A stretch of 6,844 bases of DNA from Pseudomonadota bacterium (lineage in GTDB: Bacteria; Pseudomonadota; Gammaproteobacteria; Burkholderiales; Gallionellaceae): NCBI GenBank assembly GCA_021781695.1, contig JAJXWG010000089.1, positions 1 to 6,844 on the forward strand, in the 5' to 3' direction. The notes below the pieces were generated by a model, which did not search any database, was not told the DNA's origin, and saw only the letters and a program-made list of their open reading frames with translations. Shown here in pieces: positions 1 through 6,060 of the stretch; the first letter of the stretch is position 1; each line of letters starts with the position of its first letter. Both the position numbers and the translations under genes were made by a program.

Positions 1-8
1 GCGGCACG

Positions 9-677
9 TCACTGCGCCAACAACCGCAGGTCCAATTCTTTTGCCGCCACTTTCGCATCAGGCACAGCCTGATAGTGCACCACGCCCAGCAGCGGTGCGG
101 CTATGCGCAGCTTCAGGACTGTTATGTTCTCATCTTGCATCGCCATGTTTGCATCCACCACGTTGGCTACCCACCCTGCAAGCTTCAACCCGCTGGCTTC
201 GACCGCATCCACCGTGAGCAGCGCATGGTTGATGCAACCAAGCCTCATGCCGACCACCAGTATCACAGGCAACTCAAGCCTGATCGCCAAGTCCGCGATA
301 TTCTGATGATCGTTCAAGGGCACCTTGAATCCGCCTGCGCCTTCCACGATCACGACATCCGACTGCGCGGCCAGCTCGCCAAAAGACTGCACGATCCTGT
401 CCAGGTTTATGCTGACGCCGACAAATCTTGCGGCAAGATGCGGGGCGACCGCACGTGCAAAACAATACGGATTGATCTGGCCGAAACTTGCCTGCACGTT
501 GCTTGCGGCGCGCAATTTTTTGGCGTCCTCGTTATGCTCGTTGTCATCACAGCCTCCCGCCGCCACGGGCTTCATGCCGATCACACGATGCCCCTGTTCT
601 GCAAATGCATGAAGCAGCGCGCAGCTGATCAGCGTCTTGCCGACATCGGTATCGGTACCTGTCACGAAATAACTCAT
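9..677 (-). CDS. bioD: ATP-dependent dethiobiotin synthetase BioD
   Basis: This enzyme closes the ureido ring of dethiobiotin from 7,8-diaminopelargonic acid, CO2 and ATP, the penultimate step of biotin synthesis, in the cytoplasm. The 222-residue length matches the E. coli enzyme (about 224). A P-loop GTDTDVGKT lies at residues 7-15, with Lys14 and Thr15 expected to contact ATP phosphates and Mg2+. KPVAAG (36-41) carries the lysine expected to bind CO2/carbamate, and VEGAGG (111-116) is the second conserved acidic/glycine motif. GMRLGCINHALLT begins at 143. The ATG overlaps the bioC stop codon in an ATGA arrangement (674-677), so translation is probably coupled and the start is secure. It is the last biotin gene visible, ending 8 nt from the window edge, so I cannot tell whether the operon continues. 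Family assignment is very safe. Confidence 0.97.
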   Translation of the reverse strand: MSYFVTGTDTDVGKTLISCALLHAFAEQGHRVIGMKPVAAGGCDDNEHNEDAKKLRAASNVQASFGQINPYCFARAVAPHLAARFVGVSINLDRIVQSFGELAAQSDVVIVEGAGGFKVPLNDHQNIADLAIRLELPVILVVGMRLGCINHALLTVDAVEASGLKLAGWVANVVDANMAMQDENITVLKLRIAAPLLGVVHYQAVPDAKVAAKELDLRLLAQ

Positions 678-1546
678 TTCACCCTGAACGAGGTCTTGAT
701 GATCGCAGCGCCGTCGCTTGTGACGCGCGGTTGCGGCTTCCAGGCATGTCCATAGACAATTTCATAGGTCGCGGGCAGCTTGCCGTCGCGGCGCAATTTC
801 TCGTAGTTTGCGAGCAAACGGCCAAAGGCCGCTTTTCCCATCAGGCCGCGGCCGCGCCCCTCAGTGGTGTTATGCGCGCCGATGGCTTTCAGGTCCTGCA
901 ACACGCCGCGCACATCGTCATAAGTCAGCGTGATGTATTCCATGTCCATCACGGGCTCCGAAAATCCGGCCTGCACCAGCATGTCCCCGATGTCGTGCAT
1001 GTCAGCAAATCGGTTCAGGTGATTCTTGTCGTCTACGCCATTGAATGCCTGCCGCAATTCCTTCAGCGTGTCCGGGCCGAAGGTGCTGAACATTGCCAGC
1101 CCTTCGCTCTTCAGCACACGGTGCAGCTCGACGAAGGTCGCAGGCAAATCGTTGCACCACTGCAGCGCCAGATTCGACCACACCATCTCGACGCTGTTAG
1201 ACATCAATGGCAAAGCTTCCACATCAGCGCACACCGCCATCTGCCGCCTGCCGCCGAACAGCTTCTGCCACCAGCTTGCGCGGCCTTTCGCGTTCTGCAA
1301 CATGCCGATCGCGATGTCCAGCGAGATAATCTCGGCATCGGGATATCTTTCGGCCAACTGCCTTCCGCCCCAACCCGTGCCGCTGCCTGCGTCGAGCAGG
1401 CGCGCCGGTTTCAGCCTGATGAAATCCAACCGCTCCAGCATGCGCGTGCACACCTCGCGCTGCAACACCGCAGACGCATCATAACCCGCTGCCGCGCGCG
1501 AAAAAGCACGGCGCACCATCTTCTTGTCGATCGCAAATTCATTCAT
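674..1546 (-). CDS. bioC: Malonyl-ACP O-methyltransferase BioC
   Basis: A SAM-dependent methyltransferase that methylates the free carboxyl of malonyl-ACP so that fatty acid synthesis can extend it to pimeloyl-ACP methyl ester. The class I Rossmann motif I, LLDAGSGTG, is at residues 50-58, followed by the acidic end of strand 2 (ISLDIAIGML, 74-83). NLALQW (125-130) and FSTFGPDTLKELRQAF (153-168) are typical BioC sequences, and DLKAIGAHN (218-226) plus a C-terminal ATYEIVYGHAWKP (259-271) are the usual BioC tail. At 290 residues it is longer than E. coli BioC (about 251), partly through a loop around SWWQKLFGG (91-99), which I take to be normal for betaproteobacterial forms. The ATG at 1544-1546 overlaps the bioH stop by 8 nt and has a GCGGAA-like ribosome site 7 nt upstream. 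Its stop overlaps the bioD start. Confidence 0.96.
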   Translation of the reverse strand: MNEFAIDKKMVRRAFSRAAAGYDASAVLQREVCTRMLERLDFIRLKPARLLDAGSGTGWGGRQLAERYPDAEIISLDIAIGMLQNAKGRASWWQKLFGGRRQMAVCADVEALPLMSNSVEMVWSNLALQWCNDLPATFVELHRVLKSEGLAMFSTFGPDTLKELRQAFNGVDDKNHLNRFADMHDIGDMLVQAGFSEPVMDMEYITLTYDDVRGVLQDLKAIGAHNTTEGRGRGLMGKAAFGRLLANYEKLRRDGKLPATYEIVYGHAWKPQPRVTSDGAAIIKTSFRVK

Positions 1547-2384
1547 GTGAAAATTCCGCCATGCGTTTTACAAACTCTTCCGTGTGGGACAGAAACGGTG
1601 CATGTGCCGCACCTGCAATCGTCGCAAGTCGCGCATCAGGCATCCTGTCCACTATGTATTGCGAGGCTGGCAGCGGCGTCAGGGTATCGCGGTCTCCCGA
1701 GATCACCAGCGTCCGCTGATGTATTCCGGGCAGATCCGCGCGCAGATCGGCGTCATTCAGTATTTCCAGCCCTGTCTGCAAGGCAGCCAGATCAGGCTCG
1801 CCACGACTCATCAGACTCCGCCGCAATGCCGGCAATAGCTCACGCTCCTTTTCGCTGCCGCGCAGCTGCAATGCCAGAAAACGGCGCAGCGTAGCCGCAT
1901 AGTCCTGCTGCAACGCAGCAGAAAAATCAGCCAGCGTCTGTGCTGCCATCGCGCAAGACCAACCGGTTTGCTGCACAAAACAGGGCGTGCTTGATACCAG
2001 CACCAGGCGCCCCACCTGCTCCGGATAGCGCATCGCCCAGCGCAATGCGACCTGTCCTCCCAGCGACCAGCCGCAGACGGTCAGTGGCCCGGAAAACTGT
2101 ATAGACAATTGATCAACCATAGTATCGAGCGTTTCCGTCTCAACCCCGCATCCTTCACGCGACAACTTGGAGCTTGACTCCTTAGTTGTACGGGGAAGAC
2201 CATTGAGATCTGTATCCTGCATCCTGTTGCTATATCCGTGTCCCGGCAGGTCCACGGCCGAAACCGCGAATTGATCCGCCAGTCTTACCAGCACATCTCC
2301 CCACATCCCGCTGTGCATGCCCCAGCCGTGGATGAAAAGCAGCGGCACACCTGCACCGCCAACATGGTCAACGTGCAAGCTCAT
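1539..2384 (-). CDS. bioH: Pimeloyl-ACP methyl ester carboxylesterase BioH
   Basis: An alpha/beta-hydrolase that removes the methyl group from pimeloyl-ACP methyl ester, releasing pimeloyl-ACP for BioF. HGWG (19-22) forms the oxyanion region. The nucleophile is Ser107 in GWSLGG, the acid Asp233 in SGDRDTLTP and the base His261 in GAAHAPF. Spacing from Ser to Asp (126) and Asp to His (28) matches E. coli BioH (82, 207, 235), but the serine lies 25 residues further from the N-terminus. The extra residues sit between DLPGHGYS (45-52) and ETLDTMVDQL (84-93), and their DNA is palindromic (see the repeat at 2153-2198). Reading frame and catalytic residues are intact, so the gene is probably functional. 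The start overlaps the 3' end of bioF by 17 nt and has an AGAGG ribosome site about 8 nt upstream. Position between bioF and bioC confirms bioH over a generic hydrolase. Confidence 0.93.
   Translation of the reverse strand: MSLHVDHVGGAGVPLLFIHGWGMHSGMWGDVLVRLADQFAVSAVDLPGHGYSNRMQDTDLNGLPRTTKESSSKLSREGCGVETETLDTMVDQLSIQFSGPLTVCGWSLGGQVALRWAMRYPEQVGRLVLVSSTPCFVQQTGWSCAMAAQTLADFSAALQQDYAATLRRFLALQLRGSEKERELLPALRRSLMSRGEPDLAALQTGLEILNDADLRADLPGIHQRTLVISGDRDTLTPLPASQYIVDRMPDARLATIAGAAHAPFLSHTEEFVKRMAEFSHE
2153..2198. repeat. Palindromic segment inside bioH, likely small in-frame insertion
   Basis: An imperfect inverted repeat inside the bioH reading frame. Paired blocks on the plus strand are CTTC 2153-2156 with GAAG 2195-2198, ACAACT 2162-2167 with AGTTGT 2184-2189, and GGAG 2169-2172 with CTCC 2178-2181, around a 5-nt loop CTTGA (2173-2177). 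The two outer 5-nt spacers are symmetric but unpaired. A further CTCAA 2139-2143 / TTGAG 2203-2207 pair may extend it to 69 nt. It encodes roughly residues 63-78, inside the extra stretch of BioH that standard BioH lacks. The match between palindrome and protein insertion is seen directly; that it is a mobile or dispersed repeat is inference. Confidence 0.6.
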
Positions 2385-3522
2385 GCAGCGCCTCTATCAA
2401 GCGGTTAACGTCAGCAGCCGTATGGGCCGCAGACAGCGTGATGCGCAGCCGCGCCGTATTAACCGGCACCGTCGGAGGACGTATCGCAGGAACCCAGATG
2501 CCGCGTTCGCGCAGCGCCACGCTCAAATCAAGCGCCGCCTGATTCCCGCCTATCATCAAAGGCTGTATCGCCGTACCCGATTCCATCGTCGCCCACCGCA
2601 GACCTTCGAGGCCTTTCCGCAATTTTGTTATCAGGCCTTGCAGATGGGCTCGCCATTCATCTCCTTCCGCAATCAGTTTCAAGCTCTCCGATAGCGCGAC
2701 GGACAGCGCAGGCGGTGATGCAGTCGTATATATGTAGCTTCTCGCATTGTTGACCAGCGTGTCGATCACGATTTTTTCGGCCGCGACAAAGGCGCCAGAC
2801 ACACCGGCGGCTTTGCCCAGCGTCGCCATATAGATGATGCGCGGCGATTCAATACCAGAATGCGATAGTGATCCTCTTCCATTTTTTCCTGACACGCCAA
2901 AACCGTGCGCATCATCCAAAAGCAGCCATGCATCGTGCTTTTCGCACAAGTCCAACAACTCGGGCAACCGCGCTCTGTCGCCATCCATACTGAAAACCGC
3001 ATCGGTACAGACGAGCTTCCTGCCCTTACTGGTTTCGCCAAGCATGGCATCGAGCTGTGCGATGTCGTTGTGGCGGTAGCGTTTGACGTTTGCGTGCGAT
3101 AGTTGCATCGCATCGTTAAGCGACGCGTGGTTGAGCTTGTCGGCAAACACCGTATCGCCACGATCAGTCAGCGCCTGTACTGCGCCAAGATTTGCCATAT
3201 AGCCTGTGGAAAACAACAGCGCGGAGGGTTTATCGACGAAGGTTGCCAGCTCGTTTTCAAGCGCCTCATGCGCAAGGCTGTGGCCGCTCACCAGATGCGC
3301 AGCACCTGCCCCAGCGCCATAAAGCTCAGCGCCTGCTTGAAGCGCAGCGATGATCACAGGGTGATTTGCAAGCCCCAGATAGTCATTGCTGCAAAACGAG
3401 ACATACTGTTTCCCTTCCACTGTCAGGCGAATACCCTGCGCACTAGTGACAGTGCGGCGCTGGCGCAGCAATCCCTTCGCTGCCTGCTCGTCCAGTTGAA
3501 GCTGTAGTTCAGTAAAAGGCAT
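2368..3522 (-). CDS. bioF: 8-amino-7-oxononanoate synthase (KAPA synthase) BioF
   Basis: A PLP-dependent fold-type I enzyme of the alpha-oxoamine synthase family that condenses pimeloyl-ACP (or pimeloyl-CoA) with L-alanine to give KAPA. Its 384 residues equal the E. coli length. FCSNDYLGLANHP (43-55) and the HLVSGHSLAHEALE region (76-89) are the N-terminal substrate motifs. NHASLND (131-137) has the histidine that stacks on PLP, LLDDAHGFGV (201-210) has the aspartate pairing with the pyridine nitrogen, and ATLGKAAGVSGAF (233-245) holds the Schiff-base lysine, Lys237. An in-frame TGA three codons before the ATG (3529-3531) supports this start, although no convincing Shine-Dalgarno sequence precedes it. 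bioH begins within its last codons. The upstream spacer holds a palindromic element, so bioF may be read through from bioB or have its own promoter; I could not identify one. Confidence 0.97.
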   Translation of the reverse strand: MPFTELQLQLDEQAAKGLLRQRRTVTSAQGIRLTVEGKQYVSFCSNDYLGLANHPVIIAALQAGAELYGAGAGAAHLVSGHSLAHEALENELATFVDKPSALLFSTGYMANLGAVQALTDRGDTVFADKLNHASLNDAMQLSHANVKRYRHNDIAQLDAMLGETSKGRKLVCTDAVFSMDGDRARLPELLDLCEKHDAWLLLDDAHGFGVSGKNGRGSLSHSGIESPRIIYMATLGKAAGVSGAFVAAEKIVIDTLVNNARSYIYTTASPPALSVALSESLKLIAEGDEWRAHLQGLITKLRKGLEGLRWATMESGTAIQPLMIGGNQAALDLSVALRERGIWVPAIRPPTVPVNTARLRITLSAAHTAADVNRLIEALHELAR

Positions 3523-3547
3523 AAATTGTCAGCGGTGTAAATTCAGC

Positions 3548-3702
3548 AATTCACGCGGAAGCGCGGAGGACGCAGGGAAAGCTAATAACCAAAACCTGAA
3601 ACAAAAGCTGAAAAATGAAATGTATTATCTATTTCATTAAGGATGCATTTGTTTTTGCCGTTAGTTATAGTGTGTTTTTCTCTGCCGCCCCCGCGTGAGA
3701 TT
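3548..3702. repeat. Long imperfect inverted repeat between bioF and bioB, possible small palindromic (MITE-like) element
   Basis: The left arm (3548-3580) and right arm (3677-3702) are near reverse complements. Reading the right arm on the minus strand, both share AAT, TCACGCGG, then GCG, GCAG and GAAA in the same order, with a few substitutions and an 8-nt block present only in the left arm. The arms are GC-rich and flank an AT-rich core of about 96 nt that has its own hairpin. Total length is about 155 nt, filling nearly all the 178-nt spacer, and the right arm ends on the bioB stop codon (TAA at 3701-3703). I recall GCGGAGG/GCGGAGGACGC-type sequences as dispersed intergenic repeats in other proteobacteria, but could not compare here. 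In RNA the whole unit could fold into one long stem. Confidence 0.6.
3614..3638. repeat. AT-rich hairpin at the centre of the bioF-bioB spacer element
   Basis: AATGAAAT (3614-3621) and ATTTCATT (3631-3638) form a perfect 8-bp inverted repeat with a 9-nt loop. It lies near the middle of the larger inverted repeat, so it would form the tip of a single long hairpin. It has no GC-rich stem followed by a U tract on either strand, so it does not look like an intrinsic terminator. Confidence 0.5.
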
Positions 3703-4696
3703 AAGGTGTCTCGGCAAACGGATACATGCCGAGCTTGTCCAAAAGCGCGCGGTCACGCTCGACTTCCGGATTGCCGGTGGTGAGCAGCTGCTCGCCATAG
3801 AAAATCGAGTTCGCGCCCGCCAGGAAACACAGTGCCTGGACCGCATCGGACATCTGCTGGCGGCCTGCGGAAAGTCTCACGCGCGCCTTGGGCATCGCGA
3901 TGCGCGCCACCGCAATGGTGCGCACGAAATCCAGCGGATCCAGGTCAGTTTGATCAGCCAGCGGCGTGCCTTCAACCTTGACCAGGTTGTTGATCGGAAC
4001 GCTTTCGGGATACGGTTCCAGGTTCGCCAGCTGCGCGATAAGTCCTGCGCGCTGTGCAATGTCTTCCCCCATGCCCACGATGCCGCCGCTGCAAACATGC
4101 ATGCCGGCACGCCTTACACGCTCCAATGTATCCAGCCTGTCCTGGTAGTCGCGCGTGCTGATGATGTCGCCGTAGAATTCCGGCGAAGTGTCCAGATTGT
4201 GGTTGTAGTAATCAAGTCCCGCCTCCTTCAGCTGCAAGGTCTGCTCGTCACTCAGCATTCCCAGCGTAGCACAGGTCTCCATCCCCAGGCCCCGAACAGC
4301 CTTGACCATCTCGACCACGCTTTGCATGTCTTCTTCGGAGGGCTCGCGCCAGGCAGCTCCCATGCAAAAACGGTCAGCGCCGGCCTGCTGAGCGGCACGC
4401 GCAGCCTGCACCACCTCATCGAGCTGCAGCATCTTGCTGTTTTCCACGCCCGTGGAATGAAACGCGGACTGCGGGCAATAGCCACAGTCTTCGGAACATC
4501 CGCCTGTCTTGATGGAAAGCAGGGTAGAGAGCTGCACCTGATTGGGGTCGAAATGCTCGCGGTGCACCTGTTGCGCACGATACAGGAGATCTGAAAAGGG
4601 CAGCCTGAACAGCGCCTCCACCTCATCCACAGCAATGCGCTGCGGGGTATCGGTTCTTTTTGCGGGTTGATGAAATGCGATCGTCTGGACGTTCAT
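3701..4696 (-). CDS. bioB: Biotin synthase BioB (radical SAM)
   Basis: A radical SAM enzyme that inserts sulfur into dethiobiotin to give biotin, using a [4Fe-4S] cluster for SAM cleavage and a sacrificial [2Fe-2S] cluster as sulfur source. Counted from the ATG at 4694-4696 (331 residues), the CxxxCxxC motif is Cys67, Cys71 and Cys74 in GGCSEDCGYCPQS. The [2Fe-2S] ligands are Cys111, Cys142, Cys202 and Arg274. All lie exactly 14 residues beyond their E. coli positions (53/57/60, 97, 128, 188, 260), so both clusters should be complete. YNHNLDTSPEFY (164-175) is also characteristic. In-frame ATGs at 4724-4729 would lengthen it by 10 or 11 residues, but they fall inside the predicted -10 box, so I prefer 4696. 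The Shine-Dalgarno is weak. It is the first gene of the biotin cluster and diverges from comF. Confidence 0.97.
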   Translation of the reverse strand: MNVQTIAFHQPAKRTDTPQRIAVDEVEALFRLPFSDLLYRAQQVHREHFDPNQVQLSTLLSIKTGGCSEDCGYCPQSAFHSTGVENSKMLQLDEVVQAARAAQQAGADRFCMGAAWREPSEEDMQSVVEMVKAVRGLGMETCATLGMLSDEQTLQLKEAGLDYYNHNLDTSPEFYGDIISTRDYQDRLDTLERVRRAGMHVCSGGIVGMGEDIAQRAGLIAQLANLEPYPESVPINNLVKVEGTPLADQTDLDPLDFVRTIAVARIAMPKARVRLSAGRQQMSDAVQALCFLAGANSIFYGEQLLTTGNPEVERDRALLDKLGMYPFAETP

Positions 4697-4706
4697 GTTT
4701 AGCGAG

Positions 4707-4712
4707 TATGAT
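4707..4712 (+). promoter_or_regulatory. Possible -10 element for comF
   Basis: TATGAT on the plus strand matches TATAAT in 5 of 6 positions and would start a comF transcript near 4719, about 29 nt before the TTG. The only -35-like sequence is TGGACG (4686-4691) at a short 15-nt spacing, so the promoter is weakly supported. If real, it would overlap the bioB promoter and the two could not be occupied together. Confidence 0.3.
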
Positions 4713-4724
4713 AGACAGCGGCAC

Positions 4725-4754
4725 ATCATCGCGGAAAGAGACCAGCCTTGTCAA
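4725..4754 (-). promoter_or_regulatory. Predicted sigma-70 promoter of bioB
   Basis: On the minus strand a perfect -35 hexamer TTGACA (4749-4754), preceded by an A-rich CAAAAA-type stretch, is followed after 18 nt by GATGAT (4725-4730; 4 of 6 matches to TATAAT). The predicted transcript start is near 4716-4719, giving a leader of about 20 nt before the bioB ATG at 4696. The -35 box overlaps the comF TTG start codon. A second -10-like TATCAT lies at 4708-4713, but it lacks a good -35 and would leave almost no leader. Confidence 0.55.
4733..4740 (+). promoter_or_regulatory. Ribosome binding site that fixes the comF TTG start
   Basis: GGAAAGAG, purine-rich and similar to the Shine-Dalgarno core, lies 7 nt before TTG at 4748-4750. 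The first in-frame ATG downstream falls at residue 28 of the product and would remove the first cysteine pair of the zinc ribbon, so the TTG is favoured. Confidence 0.6.
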
Positions 4755-5449
4755 TTTTTGATCGCACAATACTGAACATCGGCTCAAAAATTGATCTCCC
4801 CGCCCAGCCTTGCGTGCTGTGCGGCAGCATGAGCCATCACGGCATCTGGTGCGAGGCTTGCGATGTTGCGATGCCCTATCACAACGCCCCGCATTGCCCT
4901 ATCTGCGCCAGGACGACACCGGCGGGCGAAGTGTGCGGCCAATGTCTGAAAAAACGGCCCGCATTTTCCCGCACCGTTGCGCTGTTAGGCTACAGCTTTC
5001 CGGCTGACCGCCTGATCCAGGCCATGAAATACAACGAGCAACTCGCGCTGGCAAAAATGTTTGCCGAAAAGCTGTTGCAGCGCCTGAACAGATCGCGCCT
5101 GCCCGATTGCGTGATCGCAATGCCGCTGCATCCCGCCAGGCTGAAGAGCCGCGGCTTCAATCAGGCCCAGCTGGTCGCAGCGCCGCTTGCCAGAACGCTG
5201 GGCATCCCTCTGCTAAACCACGCCTGCAGCCGATTGCGCGACACGCCGTCGCAGACTTCTTTGCCTTTCAGGGAGCGCGGCAGAAACATGCGCGGCGCAT
5301 TCGGCTGCAATGCCGACTTTGCAGGAAAGCATGTCGCGCTGGTCGACGATGTGATGACCACGGGAGCCAGCATGAATGCGCTGGCTAAAGCCGTCAGAAA
5401 ATGCGGCGCAACCGATATCAGCGCCTGGGTGGTCGCAAGAACGACATGA
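4748..5449 (+). CDS. comF: ComF/GntX-family phosphoribosyltransferase-like protein
   Basis: A 233-residue cytoplasmic protein of the ComF family, linked in naturally competent bacteria to DNA uptake and, as GntX in E. coli, to growth on DNA as a carbon source; its biochemical reaction is not settled. The N-terminal zinc-ribbon region has cysteine pairs at 22/25, 35/38, 50/53 and 63/66. IQAMKYNEQLALAKMFAEKL (90-109) and PLHPARLKSRGFNQA (126-140) are typical of the family. The type I phosphoribosyltransferase PRPP loop is VALVDDVMTTGAS (196-208), with adjacent Asp200 and Asp201. The start is TTG at 4748, supported by a ribosome site and by the family N-terminus. It diverges from bioB across 51 nt; E. 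coli likewise has gntX next to bioH, so the association recurs. trmL follows 65 nt downstream on the same strand. The comF symbol denotes the family, not proven competence. Confidence 0.93.
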   Translation: MSIFDRTILNIGSKIDLPAQPCVLCGSMSHHGIWCEACDVAMPYHNAPHCPICARTTPAGEVCGQCLKKRPAFSRTVALLGYSFPADRLIQAMKYNEQLALAKMFAEKLLQRLNRSRLPDCVIAMPLHPARLKSRGFNQAQLVAAPLARTLGIPLLNHACSRLRDTPSQTSLPFRERGRNMRGAFGCNADFAGKHVALVDDVMTTGASMNALAKAVRKCGATDISAWVVARTT

Positions 5450-5479
5450 CAACACACAGCAAATTTTCGCAGAACGCGC

Positions 5480-5485
5480 GATAAT
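5480..5485 (+). promoter_or_regulatory. Possible -10 element upstream of trmL
   Basis: GATAAT matches the sigma-70 -10 consensus in 5 of 6 positions and lies 29 nt before the trmL ATG, a sensible distance for a short leader. No recognisable -35 hexamer is found at 16-18 nt spacing, so trmL may instead be read through from comF. Confidence 0.3.
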
Positions 5486-5514
5486 CCGCCACCTTGTATT
5501 TCAGCCTCGCCACC

Positions 5515-5988
5515 ATGTTTCATGTGATCCTTTACCAGCCGGAAATCCCGCCCAACACCGGCAACATCATCCGTCTGTGCGCCAACACCGGCAGCCAGTT
5601 GCACCTGATCAGGCCGCTTGGATTTTTGCTGGAAGACAAGCAACTGCTGCGCGCCGGTCTCGATTACCACGAGTTTGCAAAACTGCGCGTCCATGACGAC
5701 CTTATGAATTGCCTCTCTTCATTCGACCCGCAACGCGTATTCGCCTTCACCACCAAAGGCTCCCAGCCATTCCATGAAATATGCTATCAGGCTGGGGATG
5801 CCTTTCTCTTCGGCCCTGAGAGCCGCGGCCTACCTCAGGAGGTGCTCGACCTGTTCAATGCTGAACAGCGTGCAAGACTGCCCATGCTGCCTGACAACCG
5901 CAGCCTGAATCTTTCCAACACCGTGGCTGTCGCAGTATTTGAGGCATGGCGCCAGCAGGGTTTTTCTGGCGCCAAAAAAACGCCGTAA
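5515..5988 (+). CDS. trmL: tRNA (cytidine/uridine-34-2'-O)-methyltransferase TrmL
   Basis: A small SPOUT-class (trefoil-knot) methyltransferase that places a 2'-O-methyl group on the wobble nucleotide 34 of leucine tRNAs, using SAM, probably as a dimer. From the ATG at 5515 it is 157 residues, the same length as E. coli TrmL. The N-terminus MFHVILYQPEIPPNTGNIIRL-type opening with Asn14, Thr15 and Arg20 is SPOUT motif 1. FGPESRGLP (99-107) is motif 2 and NRSLNLSNTVAVAVFEAW (128-145) is motif 3; together they form the knot and SAM site. An in-frame TTG at 5494 would add 7 residues but is not supported by the family start. The ribosome site is weak. The gene lies downstream of comF on the same strand. 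The last codons contain a perfect inverted repeat. Confidence 0.95.
   Translation: MFHVILYQPEIPPNTGNIIRLCANTGSQLHLIRPLGFLLEDKQLLRAGLDYHEFAKLRVHDDLMNCLSSFDPQRVFAFTTKGSQPFHEICYQAGDAFLFGPESRGLPQEVLDLFNAEQRARLPMLPDNRSLNLSNTVAVAVFEAWRQQGFSGAKKTP
5947..5974. repeat. Perfect 9-bp inverted repeat at the 3' end of trmL
   Basis: TGGCGCCAG (5947-5955) and CTGGCGCCA (5966-5974) are exact reverse complements around a 10-nt loop. TGGCGCCA is itself palindromic, so it also appears as a direct repeat. It encodes part of the TrmL C-terminus (around residues 145-154) and is followed by seven A residues on the plus strand. The RNA hairpin should be stable. Because A rather than U follows, and no T tract follows it on the minus strand, it is not a canonical terminator in either direction; RNA 3'-end stabilisation or a recombined repeat are possible. 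Confidence 0.55.
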
Positions 5989-6060
5989 GCGTATTGCTAA
6001 AAATTTGTTTTCGAGTAAGCTTGAACGGCATGCTTTTTTCAACCCTTCCATCCAAACATC

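Noticed and set aside
731..1894. Long 387-codon open frame on the plus strand across bioC and bioH
   Set aside because: It is the antisense shadow of two well-supported genes; its product is rich in His, Arg, Gln and Ala with no recognisable motif.
2139..2207. Integron attC site inside bioH
   Set aside because: It has nested inverted repeats, but the GTTRRRY/RYYYAAC core boxes are not present and the context is a housekeeping operon.
2148..2225. Direct repeats GCATCCT at 2148-2154 and 2219-2225 flanking the bioH palindrome, as a target-site duplication
   Set aside because: The repeats are 71 nt apart, not a multiple of 3, and are not centred on the palindrome, so a simple insertion with this duplication would have shifted the frame. 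Probably chance.
4697..4729. bioB starting at the upstream ATG codons (4724-4729)
   Set aside because: They fall within the predicted -10 box, and the added residues (MMCRCLSYSLN) look unlike a BioB N-terminus.
4676..4760. BirA-type biotin operator (TTGTAAACC with inverted GGTTTACAA)
   Set aside because: Only a lone GTTTA at 4697-4701 resembles half of the site; no paired half-site at the expected spacing was found.
5947..5980. Rho-independent terminator for trmL
   Set aside because: The stem is strong, but it is followed by A residues rather than U on the plus strand, and lies before the stop codon; on the minus strand no T tract follows it.
5971..5988. Programmed frameshift at the A7 run in trmL
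   Set aside because: The phase is GCC AAA AAA ACG, not the canonical A AAA AAG/AAA slippery arrangement, and the encoded protein already has the full family length.
6016..6046. AAGC/GCTT stem with T6 (6035-6040 region) as a terminator after trmL
   Set aside because: Only a 4-bp stem with a long loop; too weak to call.
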